DNA of 37,923 bases from Planctomycetota bacterium (GTDB lineage: Bacteria; Planctomycetota; UBA8108; UBA1146), in assembly GCA_015664425.1 (NCBI GenBank), contig DQQH01000277.1, positions 1 through 37,923 of the forward strand. The letters run 5' to 3'. Below the pieces are notes generated by a model. It did no database searches. It saw only the letters and a list, made by a program, of their open reading frames with translations, and was not told where the DNA came from. Positions 26,784-36,201 of this stretch are shown one piece after another. Position 1 is the stretch's first letter, and each line of letters begins with the position of its first letter. The translations under genes were made by a program, and so were the position numbers.

Positions 26784-27644
26784 ATGTCAACGCTTACCAT
26801 CGCAAAACTTCTCGCCGAAGGGATCGCGGCGCTCGAGGAATTCGAGCATCCTCATCTCGATGCTCGCTTCCTTCTCGAGGGGGTGATCGGGGCCACTGCC
26901 GAGGAGATCGTCGGCGATGGATCGCGGCCCCTGGGCGACGCTGAGGCGAGCCGATACCGCACTTTCATCGCTCGCCGAAAAAGCGGCGAACCGGTGGCAT
27001 ACATCCTCGGCGAGTGGGAGTTCTGGAGCCTCACCTTTATCGTCACTCCTGCTGTCCTAATTCCGCGGCCGTCGACGGAATTGCTGGTCGAGTGGGGGGT
27101 CGATATCCTACGCCAGAAAAAGGCGCCACGCGCCGTCGATGTCGGCACCGGCTGCGGAGCGATCGCAATCGCTCTGGCGAAGGAGATCCCCCAGCTGGAA
27201 GTGATCGCCGTCGATCGTAGTGCTCCGGCGCTCGCCGTTGCCGCCGCCAACGTCAGGCACCATCACCTGGAGAAAAGAGTGACGCTGGTGCGCTCCGATC
27301 TCCTCGGCGGGATCAGTGGCCCTTTCGATCTGGTGGTCAGCAATCCTCCCTATGTCGCCCGCGGTGACCCTGCGCTGGAGGTTGCTGTCGAGGAGCACGA
27401 GCCCGCCATCTCTCTCTTCGATGATCTCGACGGCGATGGACTTGGCTATTTCCGCCGCCTTGTTCCCCAGGCACGCCCCCTTCTCGCCCCGGAGGGCACC
27501 CTGCTCCTCGAGGTGGGGGAAACCCAGGGACAGGAGGTGCTCGAGATCGTCGCTGAAGAAGGGTTTCAGGGGAGGCTGCGCCCTGACCTCGCCGGGGTCG
27601 ATAGGGCGGTTGCGGCGACCCTCAACGGCGATGGCTCTTCCTGA
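26784..27644 (+). CDS. prmC: Release factor glutamine methyltransferase
   Basis: PrmC N5-methylates the glutamine of the GGQ motif in release factors using S-adenosylmethionine. The 286-residue protein has an N-terminal helical recognition domain, then GEWEFWSLTFIVTPAVLIPRP, SAM motif I VDVGTGCGAIAI (118-129), an acidic loop VIAVDRS, and the catalytic NPPY (187-190). PRPSTE replaces the more usual PRPETE, and the C-terminal DLAGVDRAV differs from the common DLAGRDR. It lies directly after its substrate gene prfA, 30 bases apart. Confidence 0.95.
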   Translation: MSTLTIAKLLAEGIAALEEFEHPHLDARFLLEGVIGATAEEIVGDGSRPLGDAEASRYRTFIARRKSGEPVAYILGEWEFWSLTFIVTPAVLIPRPSTELLVEWGVDILRQKKAPRAVDVGTGCGAIAIALAKEIPQLEVIAVDRSAPALAVAAANVRHHHLEKRVTLVRSDLLGGISGPFDLVVSNPPYVARGDPALEVAVEEHEPAISLFDDLDGDGLGYFRRLVPQARPLLAPEGTLLLEVGETQGQEVLEIVAEEGFQGRLRPDLAGVDRAVAATLNGDGSS

Positions 27645-27706
27645 TCTCTCGCCTCATCGTTGATGTTACCGGACCCAGAAGGGGCCATTCTTCTTGGCAA
27701 GCAGGG

Positions 27707-27734
27707 TTGCCGACATTTCCGTCGCGGATACCAT
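27707..27734 (+). promoter_or_regulatory. Possible promoter of the saccharopine-dehydrogenase-like gene
   Basis: TTGCCG and TACCAT (4/6 each) are separated by 16 bases, ending 60 bases before the ATG. Weak; the gene is otherwise 149 bases downstream of prmC and could be read through. Confidence 0.3.
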
Positions 27735-27793
27735 TCCCGGGTTCCGTCGGCAGAAGAACTGTTGAGGCGACGCCCGAAGAAGAAAGCGAGGCG

Positions 27794-28870
27794 ATGAGCA
27801 GCAAGATTAGCAAGATTCTGGTCGTCGGTACCGGAAAGGTAGGCTCCCTCGTCGGGACACTGCTCGGTCGGGCGGGTTTCGAGGTGAAGGGGGCCGATCT
27901 GGTCGCCAACGATGGCCTCGGGTATCCGTCAGCCGCCCTCGACGTCTCCGACGACAAGGCGCTCGATGCTGCCCTCTCCCAGCAGGACGCGGTCGTCTCC
28001 TGTCTTCCCTTCCAGCTCAACCTGACCGTTGCCGAGAGCGCACACGCAAGAGGTGTTCACTACTTCGATCTGACCGAAGACGTCAGTACAACTCGCGCGA
28101 TCATCGAGATATCAAAGGAAGGGCCGGGAGTACTTGCGCCGCAGTGCGGCCTTGCTCCAGGATTTGTGGGGATCGTTGGTGCAAGCCTTGTCGCAGGCTT
28201 CGACAGCCTGCGCAGCATCGAGTTGAGAGTCGGGGCGCTTCCCCAGAAACCGACCGGCAAGTTCGGCTACGCCTTCAACTGGTCACCTGAAGGGGTCGTC
28301 AACGAGTACATCAACGACTGCGAGGTGATTCGCGACGGTGTTTTCCAGACGTTTCCCGCCCTCGATTTGCTGGAGGAGATCGACATCCACGGCCAGAAGC
28401 TGGAAGCGTTTACCACCTCGGGCGGACTCGGCACGATGTGTGAGACCTACGCGGGAAAGGTCGATAACCTCAATTACAAGACGATACGCTACCCGGGTCA
28501 CTGTCAGGCGATACGCTTTCTCTTCGATGACCTTCACCTGAGGGAAAACCGCAAACGGGCGGGGGATATCCTGATCAAGGCATGCCCCCCCTGCGATGAG
28601 GACGTCGTCTATGTCCACGCCGCAGTCGAGGGGATGAAGGACGGGGCTCTCGCTCGCAATGGGTTTGTCGAGGCCTACTTTCCGCTCGAGATCGATGGGG
28701 TTGAATGGCGTGCGATTTCCTGGACCACCGCTTCTTCAGTTGCCGCGGTCGTCGAGATGGTCTCGACAGGATCACTCCCTGACGAGGGCTTCATCAAGCA
28801 GGAGGAAATTTCCCTCGAGACTTTTCTGTCGACCACCAGTGGGAGCCTCTACAAGGTGCCGGAGGCGTAG
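27794..28870 (+). CDS. Saccharopine dehydrogenase family oxidoreductase
   Basis: The 358-residue protein has an N-terminal Rossmann fold (ILVVGTGKVGSLVG, residues 8-21) and the family C-terminal catalytic fold (LAPQCGLAPGFVGIVGASLV, FGYAFNWSPEGVVNEYIN, EAFTTSGGLGTM). This group covers saccharopine dehydrogenases and lysine 6-dehydrogenases, which handle lysine or related amino acids with NAD(P). The length (~360-390 expected) and the SPEGVVNEY pattern lean toward the lysine 6-dehydrogenase-like branch, but the substrate cannot be read from sequence. The track starts 29 codons earlier at 27707 without homology; ATG 27794 begins just before the nucleotide-binding strand. It converges with the ABC permease gene, four bases between the stops. 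Confidence 0.82.
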   Translation: MSSKISKILVVGTGKVGSLVGTLLGRAGFEVKGADLVANDGLGYPSAALDVSDDKALDAALSQQDAVVSCLPFQLNLTVAESAHARGVHYFDLTEDVSTTRAIIEISKEGPGVLAPQCGLAPGFVGIVGASLVAGFDSLRSIELRVGALPQKPTGKFGYAFNWSPEGVVNEYINDCEVIRDGVFQTFPALDLLEEIDIHGQKLEAFTTSGGLGTMCETYAGKVDNLNYKTIRYPGHCQAIRFLFDDLHLRENRKRAGDILIKACPPCDEDVVYVHAAVEGMKDGALARNGFVEAYFPLEIDGVEWRAISWTTASSVAAVVEMVSTGSLPDEGFIKQEEISLETFLSTTSGSLYKVPEA

Positions 28871-28874
28871 TTCC

Positions 28875-30476
28875 TCACGCCTTTCTCAACCAGCGCAACA
28901 GTTCCACCACGCGCGGCAACTGGCCGGTGCGCAGAATACCGACGCGGAAGATCCTGGCCGCCGCAAACATCATCAGCACCACACTCACCAGCAGCAGGAT
29001 CGAAGTTCCCCAAAGGTCAAAGGCGGGGGGTGATGCAGCAGCCCGGTTCATCATCACAAAGGGCGTGTAGAGGGGGATCCACGAGAGGATGCGCGCAAGG
29101 GTTCCGTTGGGCTCCTCGGGGATGAACGCCATCGTTACCAGGGGCACCATCAGGATCAGCACCACCGGACCCATGAAATTCTGAGCGTCCTTGATGGTGT
29201 TACAGATACTGCCGAGGCTGGCGAAGATCGACGCATAGAGGAGATAGCCGAGGAGAAAGTAAATGGCGAAGGGCACCAGCAGGTCGGCGGTGAGGACCAC
29301 CGCCAGCAAGTCGAATGCCCATTGAGCATCAGGCCCAGCCTTTAGTGCCAGGATCGCCACCAGCGATCCGACCCATGCGCTAAGCAGTGTCACTCCAACA
29401 GCGGCAATGCCGAGGATCTTGCCCATCATCAACTCGAAGGCGGTGACCGATGAAAGGAGAACCTCCATCACACGGCTCGATTTCTCTTCGATGGTGTTGT
29501 TGAGGAGCATCTGTGCGACGGAGAAGATCGCGATCCAGAGCAGATAGACAAAGCCGACGGGAGCCCACTGGCGAATCTGGTCCTTGATTCCGACCTTTTC
29601 CTCCCCTTCCGACTTGCGCGGGTCAAAATTCTCACTGCGCAGGCGAATGGAGGTCACCTCGGCGATGATCTGGATGTCGATGTTGCGCTTGATAAACTCC
29701 CTCGATCGCACTTCTTTGGTGATGGAATCCTCGATCGCTTCCTTGAGGTCGGTGTTTGCCAGATTGCTCGACCAGAAACGTAGCCCTTTGCGGGTCTGGG
29801 GAAGATCCTCGGGGATGATGACCAGCGCGAAGAGTTCCTTTTCCTCGCCGCCGGACGTAATCAATTTCTTTCCGGCAAGGTAGGGCTTGAGTCGCTTCTC
29901 GATATCCTTCGTCTCGCTTGCTCCGTCGAGGAGCCCTTCGGGGGGCCAGACTCGCTGGAACTTTTTCGAAGGAACCTGGAATGGAGGCGCTTCTGCTGGG
30001 AGTTGGGAGAGAACCATCGATTTCATCGCCTTGAAAGCGCTCTCGTTCTCGAGAAATTGATCAGGGAGCAGGTCGGCAACCTTGGCAAGGGAAGAGGCGG
30101 CAGAGAAGGGGTTTCCAAGCTCGTCGAGGGAAGAGCCCGCCTCTTCGAGGAGAGACTCCAGTTGTTCCTGGGCCTGCTCGAGGTCGATAGCAGAACTTCG
30201 GTCCTGTTTCCCATGTTTCATCACGTGCTCGAAGAGTTTTGTCAGCTCCCGGCGACGATTGATCCGGCTCACCCGCCTCTCGACGATTTCGCCGAGATCT
30301 TCTGCGGGATCGATGAGGATAAAGTGTCGCGTCGGGATCCCCTTCTCCTCGAGAAGGATCGGCAGTTCCGACATCCCCCAGATCAGCAGCGGAAAGATGA
30401 GGATTCCGATCCAGAACCCCTTTGTCTTGATGTTTTCGAGGTACTCACGGACAGCAACACGCAGGGATCTTTTCAT
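28875..30476 (-). CDS. ABC-2 type permease (NatB-like)
   Basis: The 533-residue protein begins with a cytosolic stretch and first membrane segment (GFWIGILIFPLLIWGMSEL), then a large, mostly hydrophilic extracytoplasmic region (about 45-300, with coiled-coil-like parts), then five to six further hydrophobic segments (FVYLLWIAIFSVAQMLLNN, ILGIAAVGVTLLSAWVGS, LLVPFAIYFLLGYLLYAS, VVLILMVPLVTMAF, ILLLVSVVLMMFAA). EEKSSRVMEVLLSSVTAFELMMGKILG is the hallmark of the NatB/ABC2_membrane_3 family, the membrane half of Na+ or drug exporters. Its ATG overlaps the stop of the ATPase gene by four bases, so the two form one transporter. Substrate unknown. Confidence 0.9.
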   Translation of the reverse strand: MKRSLRVAVREYLENIKTKGFWIGILIFPLLIWGMSELPILLEEKGIPTRHFILIDPAEDLGEIVERRVSRINRRRELTKLFEHVMKHGKQDRSSAIDLEQAQEQLESLLEEAGSSLDELGNPFSAASSLAKVADLLPDQFLENESAFKAMKSMVLSQLPAEAPPFQVPSKKFQRVWPPEGLLDGASETKDIEKRLKPYLAGKKLITSGGEEKELFALVIIPEDLPQTRKGLRFWSSNLANTDLKEAIEDSITKEVRSREFIKRNIDIQIIAEVTSIRLRSENFDPRKSEGEEKVGIKDQIRQWAPVGFVYLLWIAIFSVAQMLLNNTIEEKSSRVMEVLLSSVTAFELMMGKILGIAAVGVTLLSAWVGSLVAILALKAGPDAQWAFDLLAVVLTADLLVPFAIYFLLGYLLYASIFASLGSICNTIKDAQNFMGPVVLILMVPLVTMAFIPEEPNGTLARILSWIPLYTPFVMMNRAAASPPAFDLWGTSILLLVSVVLMMFAAARIFRVGILRTGQLPRVVELLRWLRKA

Positions 30477-31408
30477 CGCGCCTCCGCAATTTTGGCATCA
30501 TCGCCAACAAGGTGAACGAAGACGTCGTGCAGCGTTGGCTCGGAGTGTTGGAAACTCTCGAGGGCGATTCCGTTGTCAAAGGCAGAACGCAGCAATTCCT
30601 GGGGGTCGAGATCATCGTCGATGAGGATCTCCCACGAGCCAGAATCCTCTTCGCCGTCGGGGCGCCGGCTCCCAAGAACTCCCTCGACACCCAACAGCGC
30701 TTCAATGCTGGCATCGGTGCTGATCAGAACGCGCCGCGGAATGGTACGTCTCGCATCAGCGATGCTGCCGTCGAAGATGATCTTTCCCTTTGCCATCAGC
30801 AGGATCCGTTCGCAGATCCTCTCGGCGTGACTCATCACGTGAGTCGAAAAGATGACGGTTGCCCCCCGTTTTCGCATGTCACGGATCACTTCTTCCATCA
30901 CCTGTTGGTTGACCGGATCGAGGCCTGAGAAGGGCTCGTCGAGGATCACGAACTCCGGGTCGTGGACCATCGAGGCGAGAACCTGGACCTTCTGGCTCAT
31001 CCCCTTGGAGAGGGCCTCGCACTTGGAATCGGCAAAATCACCGAGGCCATACTGCTCGAGAAGGGCACGGGCCTTCTTGCGTGCAGTAGAGGTCCGCATC
31101 CCCTTGAGGGTGGCAAAGTAGGTGATGATCCCGACGGCGGTCATCTTCTTGTAGAGCCCCTTTTCCTCGGGGAGATAGCCGATGCGATCCCTGACCTCGA
31201 GGGCAGACGGTGCTCCGAGAACGGTGATGGAGCCAGCAGAGGGGCGGAGGATCTCGAGGATCATGCGGATCGTGGTGGTTTTCCCGGCGCCGTTTGGGCC
31301 GAGGAAGCCACAGATGATTCCGGCGGGGATTTCAAAACTGACGTCGTCGACCGCCTTGAAGTCGCCAAAGTTTTTGCTGACCGAATCGAGGGTGAGGGCA
31401 ATCTCCAA
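30473..31408 (-). CDS. ABC transporter ATPase (NatA-like)
   Basis: The 311-residue ATPase has Walker A GPNGAGKT (37-44), signature LSKGMSQKV (133-141), Walker B with LDEPFSGLDP (156-165), and an H-loop in IFSTHVMSHAE. The C-terminal ~90 residues are the extension typical of DrrA/NatA exporter ATPases. Start is TTG 31408, with AAGG about six bases upstream. It lies 74 bases after the RND gene and overlaps the permease gene, so adaptor, RND pump, ATPase and permease may share one transcript. Confidence 0.93.
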   Translation of the reverse strand: MEIALTLDSVSKNFGDFKAVDDVSFEIPAGIICGFLGPNGAGKTTTIRMILEILRPSAGSITVLGAPSALEVRDRIGYLPEEKGLYKKMTAVGIITYFATLKGMRTSTARKKARALLEQYGLGDFADSKCEALSKGMSQKVQVLASMVHDPEFVILDEPFSGLDPVNQQVMEEVIRDMRKRGATVIFSTHVMSHAERICERILLMAKGKIIFDGSIADARRTIPRRVLISTDASIEALLGVEGVLGSRRPDGEEDSGSWEILIDDDLDPQELLRSAFDNGIALESFQHSEPTLHDVFVHLVGDDAKIAEAR

Positions 31409-31482
31409 AGGGTACCTTTCCTACGGGCAGGGGCGTGGGCAAGTGAAGAGGCTACCTGAGACCGCCCATCAGGCCAAGGGGT

Positions 31483-34400
31483 TCAGTCGATGCTGTGTGG
31501 CTCCCAGTGAGAGGCAATTTTTCTTTGAGCGATGTCGAGACCACGATAAAGGACTGGCACTATCAGAAGCGTCATCGCCGTGCTGAGGAGAAGACCAGCG
31601 ACGAAAGCCGTGGCAAAGGGGGTCCATTTGATGGCGTAGTGAGGGATACCGATCGCCATCGGAATCAACCCGGCGATTGTCGAGATGGTCGTCATCAGAA
31701 TGGGTCGCATCCTCTGGAGGCCAGCGCGGATCACCGCATCATCGAGGGAGAGTCCTTGCTTTCTGAGACGGTTGATGAAATTGACGAGCAGGATGGCGTC
31801 GTTAACGACAATTCCCGTCAATCCGACAACCGCGATGAAAGATGGAAGGGTGATGTAACTTCGCTCGGGTCTGATCCAACCTGCAGGAGTGAGGTCGGAG
31901 GCGATGGAGAAAATTGCCATGACGAGGACCACTCCAGTGAAGGAAAAGATCACGTTGGAGAGGATTGCCAGGGGCTGGAGAACGTTGCGGAACTGGGCTG
32001 TCAGGATCAGATAGATCAGGAAAAGAGCGATGCCAAATGCGGTGAAGAGACTGCGGAAACTGCGCATCGTCTGGTCTGCTTCGCCACCGAAATCGATTGC
32101 GGCTGCTGGAAATCTATTCTTGTTTTTCTCGTACCAGCGGCTGACGTATGACGCGACGGTGTTTCCATCGATCGTCGAGTCATCGGCGAAGTTGCCCAGA
32201 ATTCCTATCGAACGCTGGTAAAAACGCCGGCGCAGCAAAGAGGGTTCGGTTCCCGAGTTGATCACTCCCAGCTCCCCGAAACGAATGATGCGGTCTCCAG
32301 GTCCCCGCAAAATCGGAATGTTGAGGAGCTTCGTCGGGTCTTCGACGCTCTCACGGGGCATCCTGACCTTGACCGGGATCTCATCATCGGATCGGAGGTA
32401 CTCCCCGACAAAAACCCCAGCGAAGGTGCCCGCGACAAAGCGCTGAACCTGCATCGGGTCAACCTTCAAGATCGACATCATGCGGGGGTCGGGAAGGAAG
32501 GAGAGGGACCGGACCTGTTGGTCGAGATCAGACGAGAGATCGATCAGCCCCTCGAGATCACCCCCGGGCTTCATCTGCTGACGGAGAAGGGCGTAGACCT
32601 CGCTCGCCAGCGAGCGGACCTTCTCATCATCTCCTCCGAGAATCCGCACACTCAGGGGAGATCCCGTCGGAGGGCCATCTTTCTGGGCCGTGACTTCGAG
32701 TTGAATGCCGCGCTCGAGGTAACGAGGCAAGAGGTCGTTCCGGATCTGCTTGATCACCTCGATGGGGTTATCGAAGGCGCGTTCATCCCGCTTCGGGAAC
32801 TCGGCCATGATGAAGCCATACTGGTGACTCCAGGATGGCCTGTATGCGGTGTCGATGAGGAGCCCGGCATAGGCGCTGCTCGATTCGAAATAGCCTGGAC
32901 CCATACTGTCGAAGTGGGCGCTGATCTCTCGAGTCACCGCGTCCGTTGCCTCGAGGCCTGATCCGGCAGGCATCCGGATCGCAACGTTCAGGATCGAGGT
33001 ATCCTCGGGAAAGAAGACGAATTTGAGGATCGGTCTCAAGCCGTGGGCTGGACCGATGGCGCTTTGAATAACGATGACCAGGGCGAGCAGGAACATCCCG
33101 GAGACGATTGCGATAGCGTGCCAGCTGTGGGCGATGTTCCAGCGCAGGACTCTGTTGTAGATGCCACCGAACCAAGCAACGACGATGCTCTCGGAAAGAC
33201 CGCTCCTGTCTTTCGGGTTTCCTGGATTTTCGGGCCCCATCAACCTCTCGAGATCGACGATGTGAAGCGGGAGCAGGACGAGACACTCGCCGATGCTGAT
33301 GGCGAGGGCGGTTGCTACGCTGATGGGAAGGATCGAGAAGAAGTCACCGACCGTTCCCGTCATGATCAGCATCGGCAAGAACGCCGCGCAGGTGGTCAGG
33401 GTGGCACTCACCACCGGCCAGAAGACCTCACAGACACCATCGATCACTGCCTTCTTGAGGGGCGCCCCCCCTTCGCGATGACGCTGGATGTTCTCGAGAA
33501 CGATGATGGCATCGTCGACGATGATCCCCACTGTCAGGACGAAACCGATGAGGCTGACCTCGTTGATGCTCTTGCCGACCATCTGGAACGCGACCAGGGT
33601 TCCGAGGAAGGAGAAAACGATTCCGGATACCGTCAGCACGGCGCTCCTGCAGGTGAAAAAGACGAAGATTCCGAGGGCACACACCGAGATCCCCTCGATG
33701 AGGAAATTCTGGCTGAGGGCGACCGTCGCTGCCGAGACCACCGTTAGCATCAGGGCGATCAACGAGGAATTGCGCCCACGACCGCTGAGAAAGAAGAAGA
33801 GAGTTGCCACCACCAGAGTGAAAGCCAGCAAGAGACTGTCATGCATCACCGAAAGGGAGTCTTGCAGTTTCTTTGTCGAGTCCATGCTGATGTGAATCTC
33901 GAAGGGAATATCCGACCTCTGGGCCTCGAAGGTCTTTACCTCCGCGATGATGCGTTCCTTCACGTCGAGGGAGTTGGCGAGGTCGGCTTTGAGCACCCGG
34001 CAACCGACGGCATCGCGACCATTGACCGAGTAACGAACGCGCCCTTCGGTTTTCTGAACTCCGGTCTCTTTCGGGATGATCAGGTCGCCGACGGTGATGG
34101 TGGCGCCATCGCCATCGGCTCTGACCGCCACCATGAGCAGGTCTTCAGGAGACCTTGGGCGGGTGTCGATGCGGATCGAGAGCTCGCCGACGGGCCCTTC
34201 GACGATTCCTGCCGGCAGGGTCGAGTTGTGAGAAGAAAGAGCGGTGAGGACCTCGTCGAGCGAGACCCCGTGGCGGTCGAGAAGGGAGGGATCGAGAACG
34301 ATATCGAATTGCTGGCGCGAGAGCCCCGCAAGCTCGACGCGCTTGATTCCCTCGAGGCGCTCCAGGCGGTCCTGAAGGTCGCTGGCGAGTAGCGCCAGAG

Positions 34401-34881
34401 CACGGGCATCGAGTCCCCCACCGGGGGTCTCCGACAGCATCACCTGGATTAGCGGTACCCACTGGTCAACGTCCAGTTCGAGAAAAAAGGGCTCGAGCGG
34501 TTTGCCGTTGACCTGGGGAAGCCGGTTCTGGATGGAGAGAACCCGGATTCTGAAGCGGTCATAGAGCGAATCGTAGTCGGTGTCATCATCGAACTTGATC
34601 AGTACCTCTGATCGTCCCGGAACCGAGGTGGAGGCCACCCATTCGATGTCGTCGAGCCCGCGAACGGCATCTTCAACAGGGCGTGTGACGAGACGCTCGA
34701 TGTCCTCGGGAGATGCGCCGGGGTACTCGAAGACCACCTGTGCCTGGGCGAAGGAGAGATTGGGAAATCGTTCGATCGATATGTTCGGTATCGAGACCAC
34801 CGCAGCATAGATGATGACACCGAAAAATAGGGTGTTCAGCGGTGCTGACTGGCGAAGAGTCCAGGCGATGAAACTGCGCAA
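31483..34881 (-). CDS. RND-family efflux permease
   Basis: This 1132-residue protein is a resistance-nodulation-division transporter of the AcrB/HAE type, the inner-membrane pump that expels substrates using the proton gradient. The first membrane helix is followed by FPNLSFAQAQVVFEYPGASPEDIERLVTRPVE, a typical pore-domain start. TM4 has GIIVDDAIIVLEN, with proton-relay aspartates D456 and D457. The C-terminal TM10 has GIVVNDAILLVN, lacking the AcrB lysine (Asn instead), as in several other RND branches. Compared with AcrB, the stretch from the end of the first pore domain to VDD is about 43 residues longer and contains what looks like two copies of a TM2-TM3 unit (see findings). Start is TTG 34881, with GAGG upstream. 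It follows its adaptor gene by 13 bases. Confidence 0.93.
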   Translation of the reverse strand: MRSFIAWTLRQSAPLNTLFFGVIIYAAVVSIPNISIERFPNLSFAQAQVVFEYPGASPEDIERLVTRPVEDAVRGLDDIEWVASTSVPGRSEVLIKFDDDTDYDSLYDRFRIRVLSIQNRLPQVNGKPLEPFFLELDVDQWVPLIQVMLSETPGGGLDARALALLASDLQDRLERLEGIKRVELAGLSRQQFDIVLDPSLLDRHGVSLDEVLTALSSHNSTLPAGIVEGPVGELSIRIDTRPRSPEDLLMVAVRADGDGATITVGDLIIPKETGVQKTEGRVRYSVNGRDAVGCRVLKADLANSLDVKERIIAEVKTFEAQRSDIPFEIHISMDSTKKLQDSLSVMHDSLLLAFTLVVATLFFFLSGRGRNSSLIALMLTVVSAATVALSQNFLIEGISVCALGIFVFFTCRSAVLTVSGIVFSFLGTLVAFQMVGKSINEVSLIGFVLTVGIIVDDAIIVLENIQRHREGGAPLKKAVIDGVCEVFWPVVSATLTTCAAFLPMLIMTGTVGDFFSILPISVATALAISIGECLVLLPLHIVDLERLMGPENPGNPKDRSGLSESIVVAWFGGIYNRVLRWNIAHSWHAIAIVSGMFLLALVIVIQSAIGPAHGLRPILKFVFFPEDTSILNVAIRMPAGSGLEATDAVTREISAHFDSMGPGYFESSSAYAGLLIDTAYRPSWSHQYGFIMAEFPKRDERAFDNPIEVIKQIRNDLLPRYLERGIQLEVTAQKDGPPTGSPLSVRILGGDDEKVRSLASEVYALLRQQMKPGGDLEGLIDLSSDLDQQVRSLSFLPDPRMMSILKVDPMQVQRFVAGTFAGVFVGEYLRSDDEIPVKVRMPRESVEDPTKLLNIPILRGPGDRIIRFGELGVINSGTEPSLLRRRFYQRSIGILGNFADDSTIDGNTVASYVSRWYEKNKNRFPAAAIDFGGEADQTMRSFRSLFTAFGIALFLIYLILTAQFRNVLQPLAILSNVIFSFTGVVLVMAIFSIASDLTPAGWIRPERSYITLPSFIAVVGLTGIVVNDAILLVNFINRLRKQGLSLDDAVIRAGLQRMRPILMTTISTIAGLIPMAIGIPHYAIKWTPFATAFVAGLLLSTAMTLLIVPVLYRGLDIAQRKIASHWEPHSID

Positions 34882-34894
34882 GGCGCCTCACGTC

Positions 34895-35983
34895 TCAAGG
34901 GGCGATGAGTTCCGCGTCCCGTGGGAGTTTCCCGGGCAGGACGATCCATGCGTCATCATCAGCATTCACACCGATGACGGGGTAAATGGAGCCATCGAGA
35001 GTCTTGACGATCATCTGCTCGAGGCGCGAGCCGATGAACCTGCGCGGTATTCTGATCCCTCCGGAGGCGTTGGGAACCTGCAACTCCAGCCGAACCTCGA
35101 TTCCGCCGGCCGGCACTTTCTCTTCCAGTTCGAATTCCTCCGCCGGGATCTCGAGGACAACGCGACGCTTGCGGGTTATTGGATCGGCAGCGGAAGAGAC
35201 GAATCGGACGCGAGAGGCGACAAAAGAGGAGTTTGAAGCCCTCTGGAGAGGAGGCTGTCGAGTGGAGAGGAGAACGGCGAGTCCCTTCTCCGAGACGTGG
35301 AAAGAGGCATCGACGGTGCGTAGGTCGACGAGGCGATAGAGGGATGATCCGATCGTCGCCAGTGAACCGACCTCTACAGAGCGCTGCTCGACTCGCCAGC
35401 CAGCAGGGGCGCGCAAGATGTGGTGGTCGAGGCGTGCTTCGGCGATCTTCACCTGGTGAGTTGCGGCTTCCATCTCCCTGCGGCTTTGTTCTTCCCTGGC
35501 GGCGGCGAGATCCCTGGCGACCTCGGCATCACGAGCGTTGAAGCGGGCGTCATCGAGCTCCATCTCTGATGCCCGTTTCTGTGCCGCCAGACCTTCGATC
35601 CTCACCAGTTCTCTCTTGTAGTGTTCGAGAGCGATGTCGGTGCGCCGCTTTGCGACAGAAGCAGCATCGACGAGCCCCTCGGCAACGGCGTGAGCGGCAC
35701 GTTTGGCTTCGAGCTGATGTCGGGCGATGGCATCATCGATCCTGGCGACGATGCTGTTGGTTCCGGGGCTTCCAGGAACGACCTCTCCCTCTTCGAGGGT
35801 GAGTTCGGTGACCTTGCCGGAAACCTCGCTGGCGAGCTGGAAACTGTGTGTCGGAGAGGTCCATGCCGAGTGGACCTGTTTCAGGGTCACCGGATGGTCG
35901 AAGGGACGCCAGGTGAGCGCCCCGTCATCCCCGAGAACAGCGGCAGAGAGGCTGAAAAGCAGGAGAAGAAGACGCGGTACCAT
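34895..35983 (-). CDS. Periplasmic adaptor (membrane fusion) protein, HlyD/AcrA family
   Basis: The 362-residue protein has a signal peptide (MVPRLLLLLFSLSAAVLG), then a split lipoyl domain (LASEVSGKVTELTLEEGEVV and APAGWRVEQRSVEVGSLA), a central alpha-helical hairpin (about 85-185, heptad-like with many E, R and A), a beta-barrel region (RTVDASFHVSEKGLAVL) and a membrane-proximal end (SIYPVIGVNADDDAWIVLPG). This is the adaptor that links an inner-membrane pump to the outer membrane. It directly precedes the RND gene by 13 bases. No TolC-type outer-membrane gene is in the window. ATG 35983 has GGGAG nine bases upstream. Confidence 0.9.
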   Translation of the reverse strand: MVPRLLLLLFSLSAAVLGDDGALTWRPFDHPVTLKQVHSAWTSPTHSFQLASEVSGKVTELTLEEGEVVPGSPGTNSIVARIDDAIARHQLEAKRAAHAVAEGLVDAASVAKRRTDIALEHYKRELVRIEGLAAQKRASEMELDDARFNARDAEVARDLAAAREEQSRREMEAATHQVKIAEARLDHHILRAPAGWRVEQRSVEVGSLATIGSSLYRLVDLRTVDASFHVSEKGLAVLLSTRQPPLQRASNSSFVASRVRFVSSAADPITRKRRVVLEIPAEEFELEEKVPAGGIEVRLELQVPNASGGIRIPRRFIGSRLEQMIVKTLDGSIYPVIGVNADDDAWIVLPGKLPRDAELIAP

Positions 35984-36038
35984 TTTTCGAACTCCCGAGC
36001 GCGAGTGGGCAAAAGGGTCGAAAGGAGGTTCGCGAGCG

Positions 36039-36066
36039 AGGATATCCTGAGTCCCCCGAGGGTCAA
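36039..36066 (-). promoter_or_regulatory. Predicted promoter of the efflux operon
   Basis: On the minus strand TTGACC (5/6) and TATCCT (4/6) are separated by 16 bases, placing the start near 36032, about 48 bases before the adaptor ATG. It lies in the 218-base divergent region with the hydantoinase gene; no operator repeat was seen. Confidence 0.45.
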
Positions 36067-36201
36067 CCGGAAGGAGGGTGGATACCGCCGGGCAGCAGGA
36101 GCAGAATCGAGGTATGGAGGGAGGAAGATGAGGAATCCTCGACCCACAGAGAGGGAGCCAGGCCCCCCATCGGGGAACCGCCTGCTTCTTGACCCCCGGC
36201 T

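Noticed and set aside
30003-34392. Plus-strand ORFs of 130-235 residues across the efflux operon
   Set aside because: They are shadows of well-supported minus-strand transporter genes, with no hydrophobic or domain pattern.
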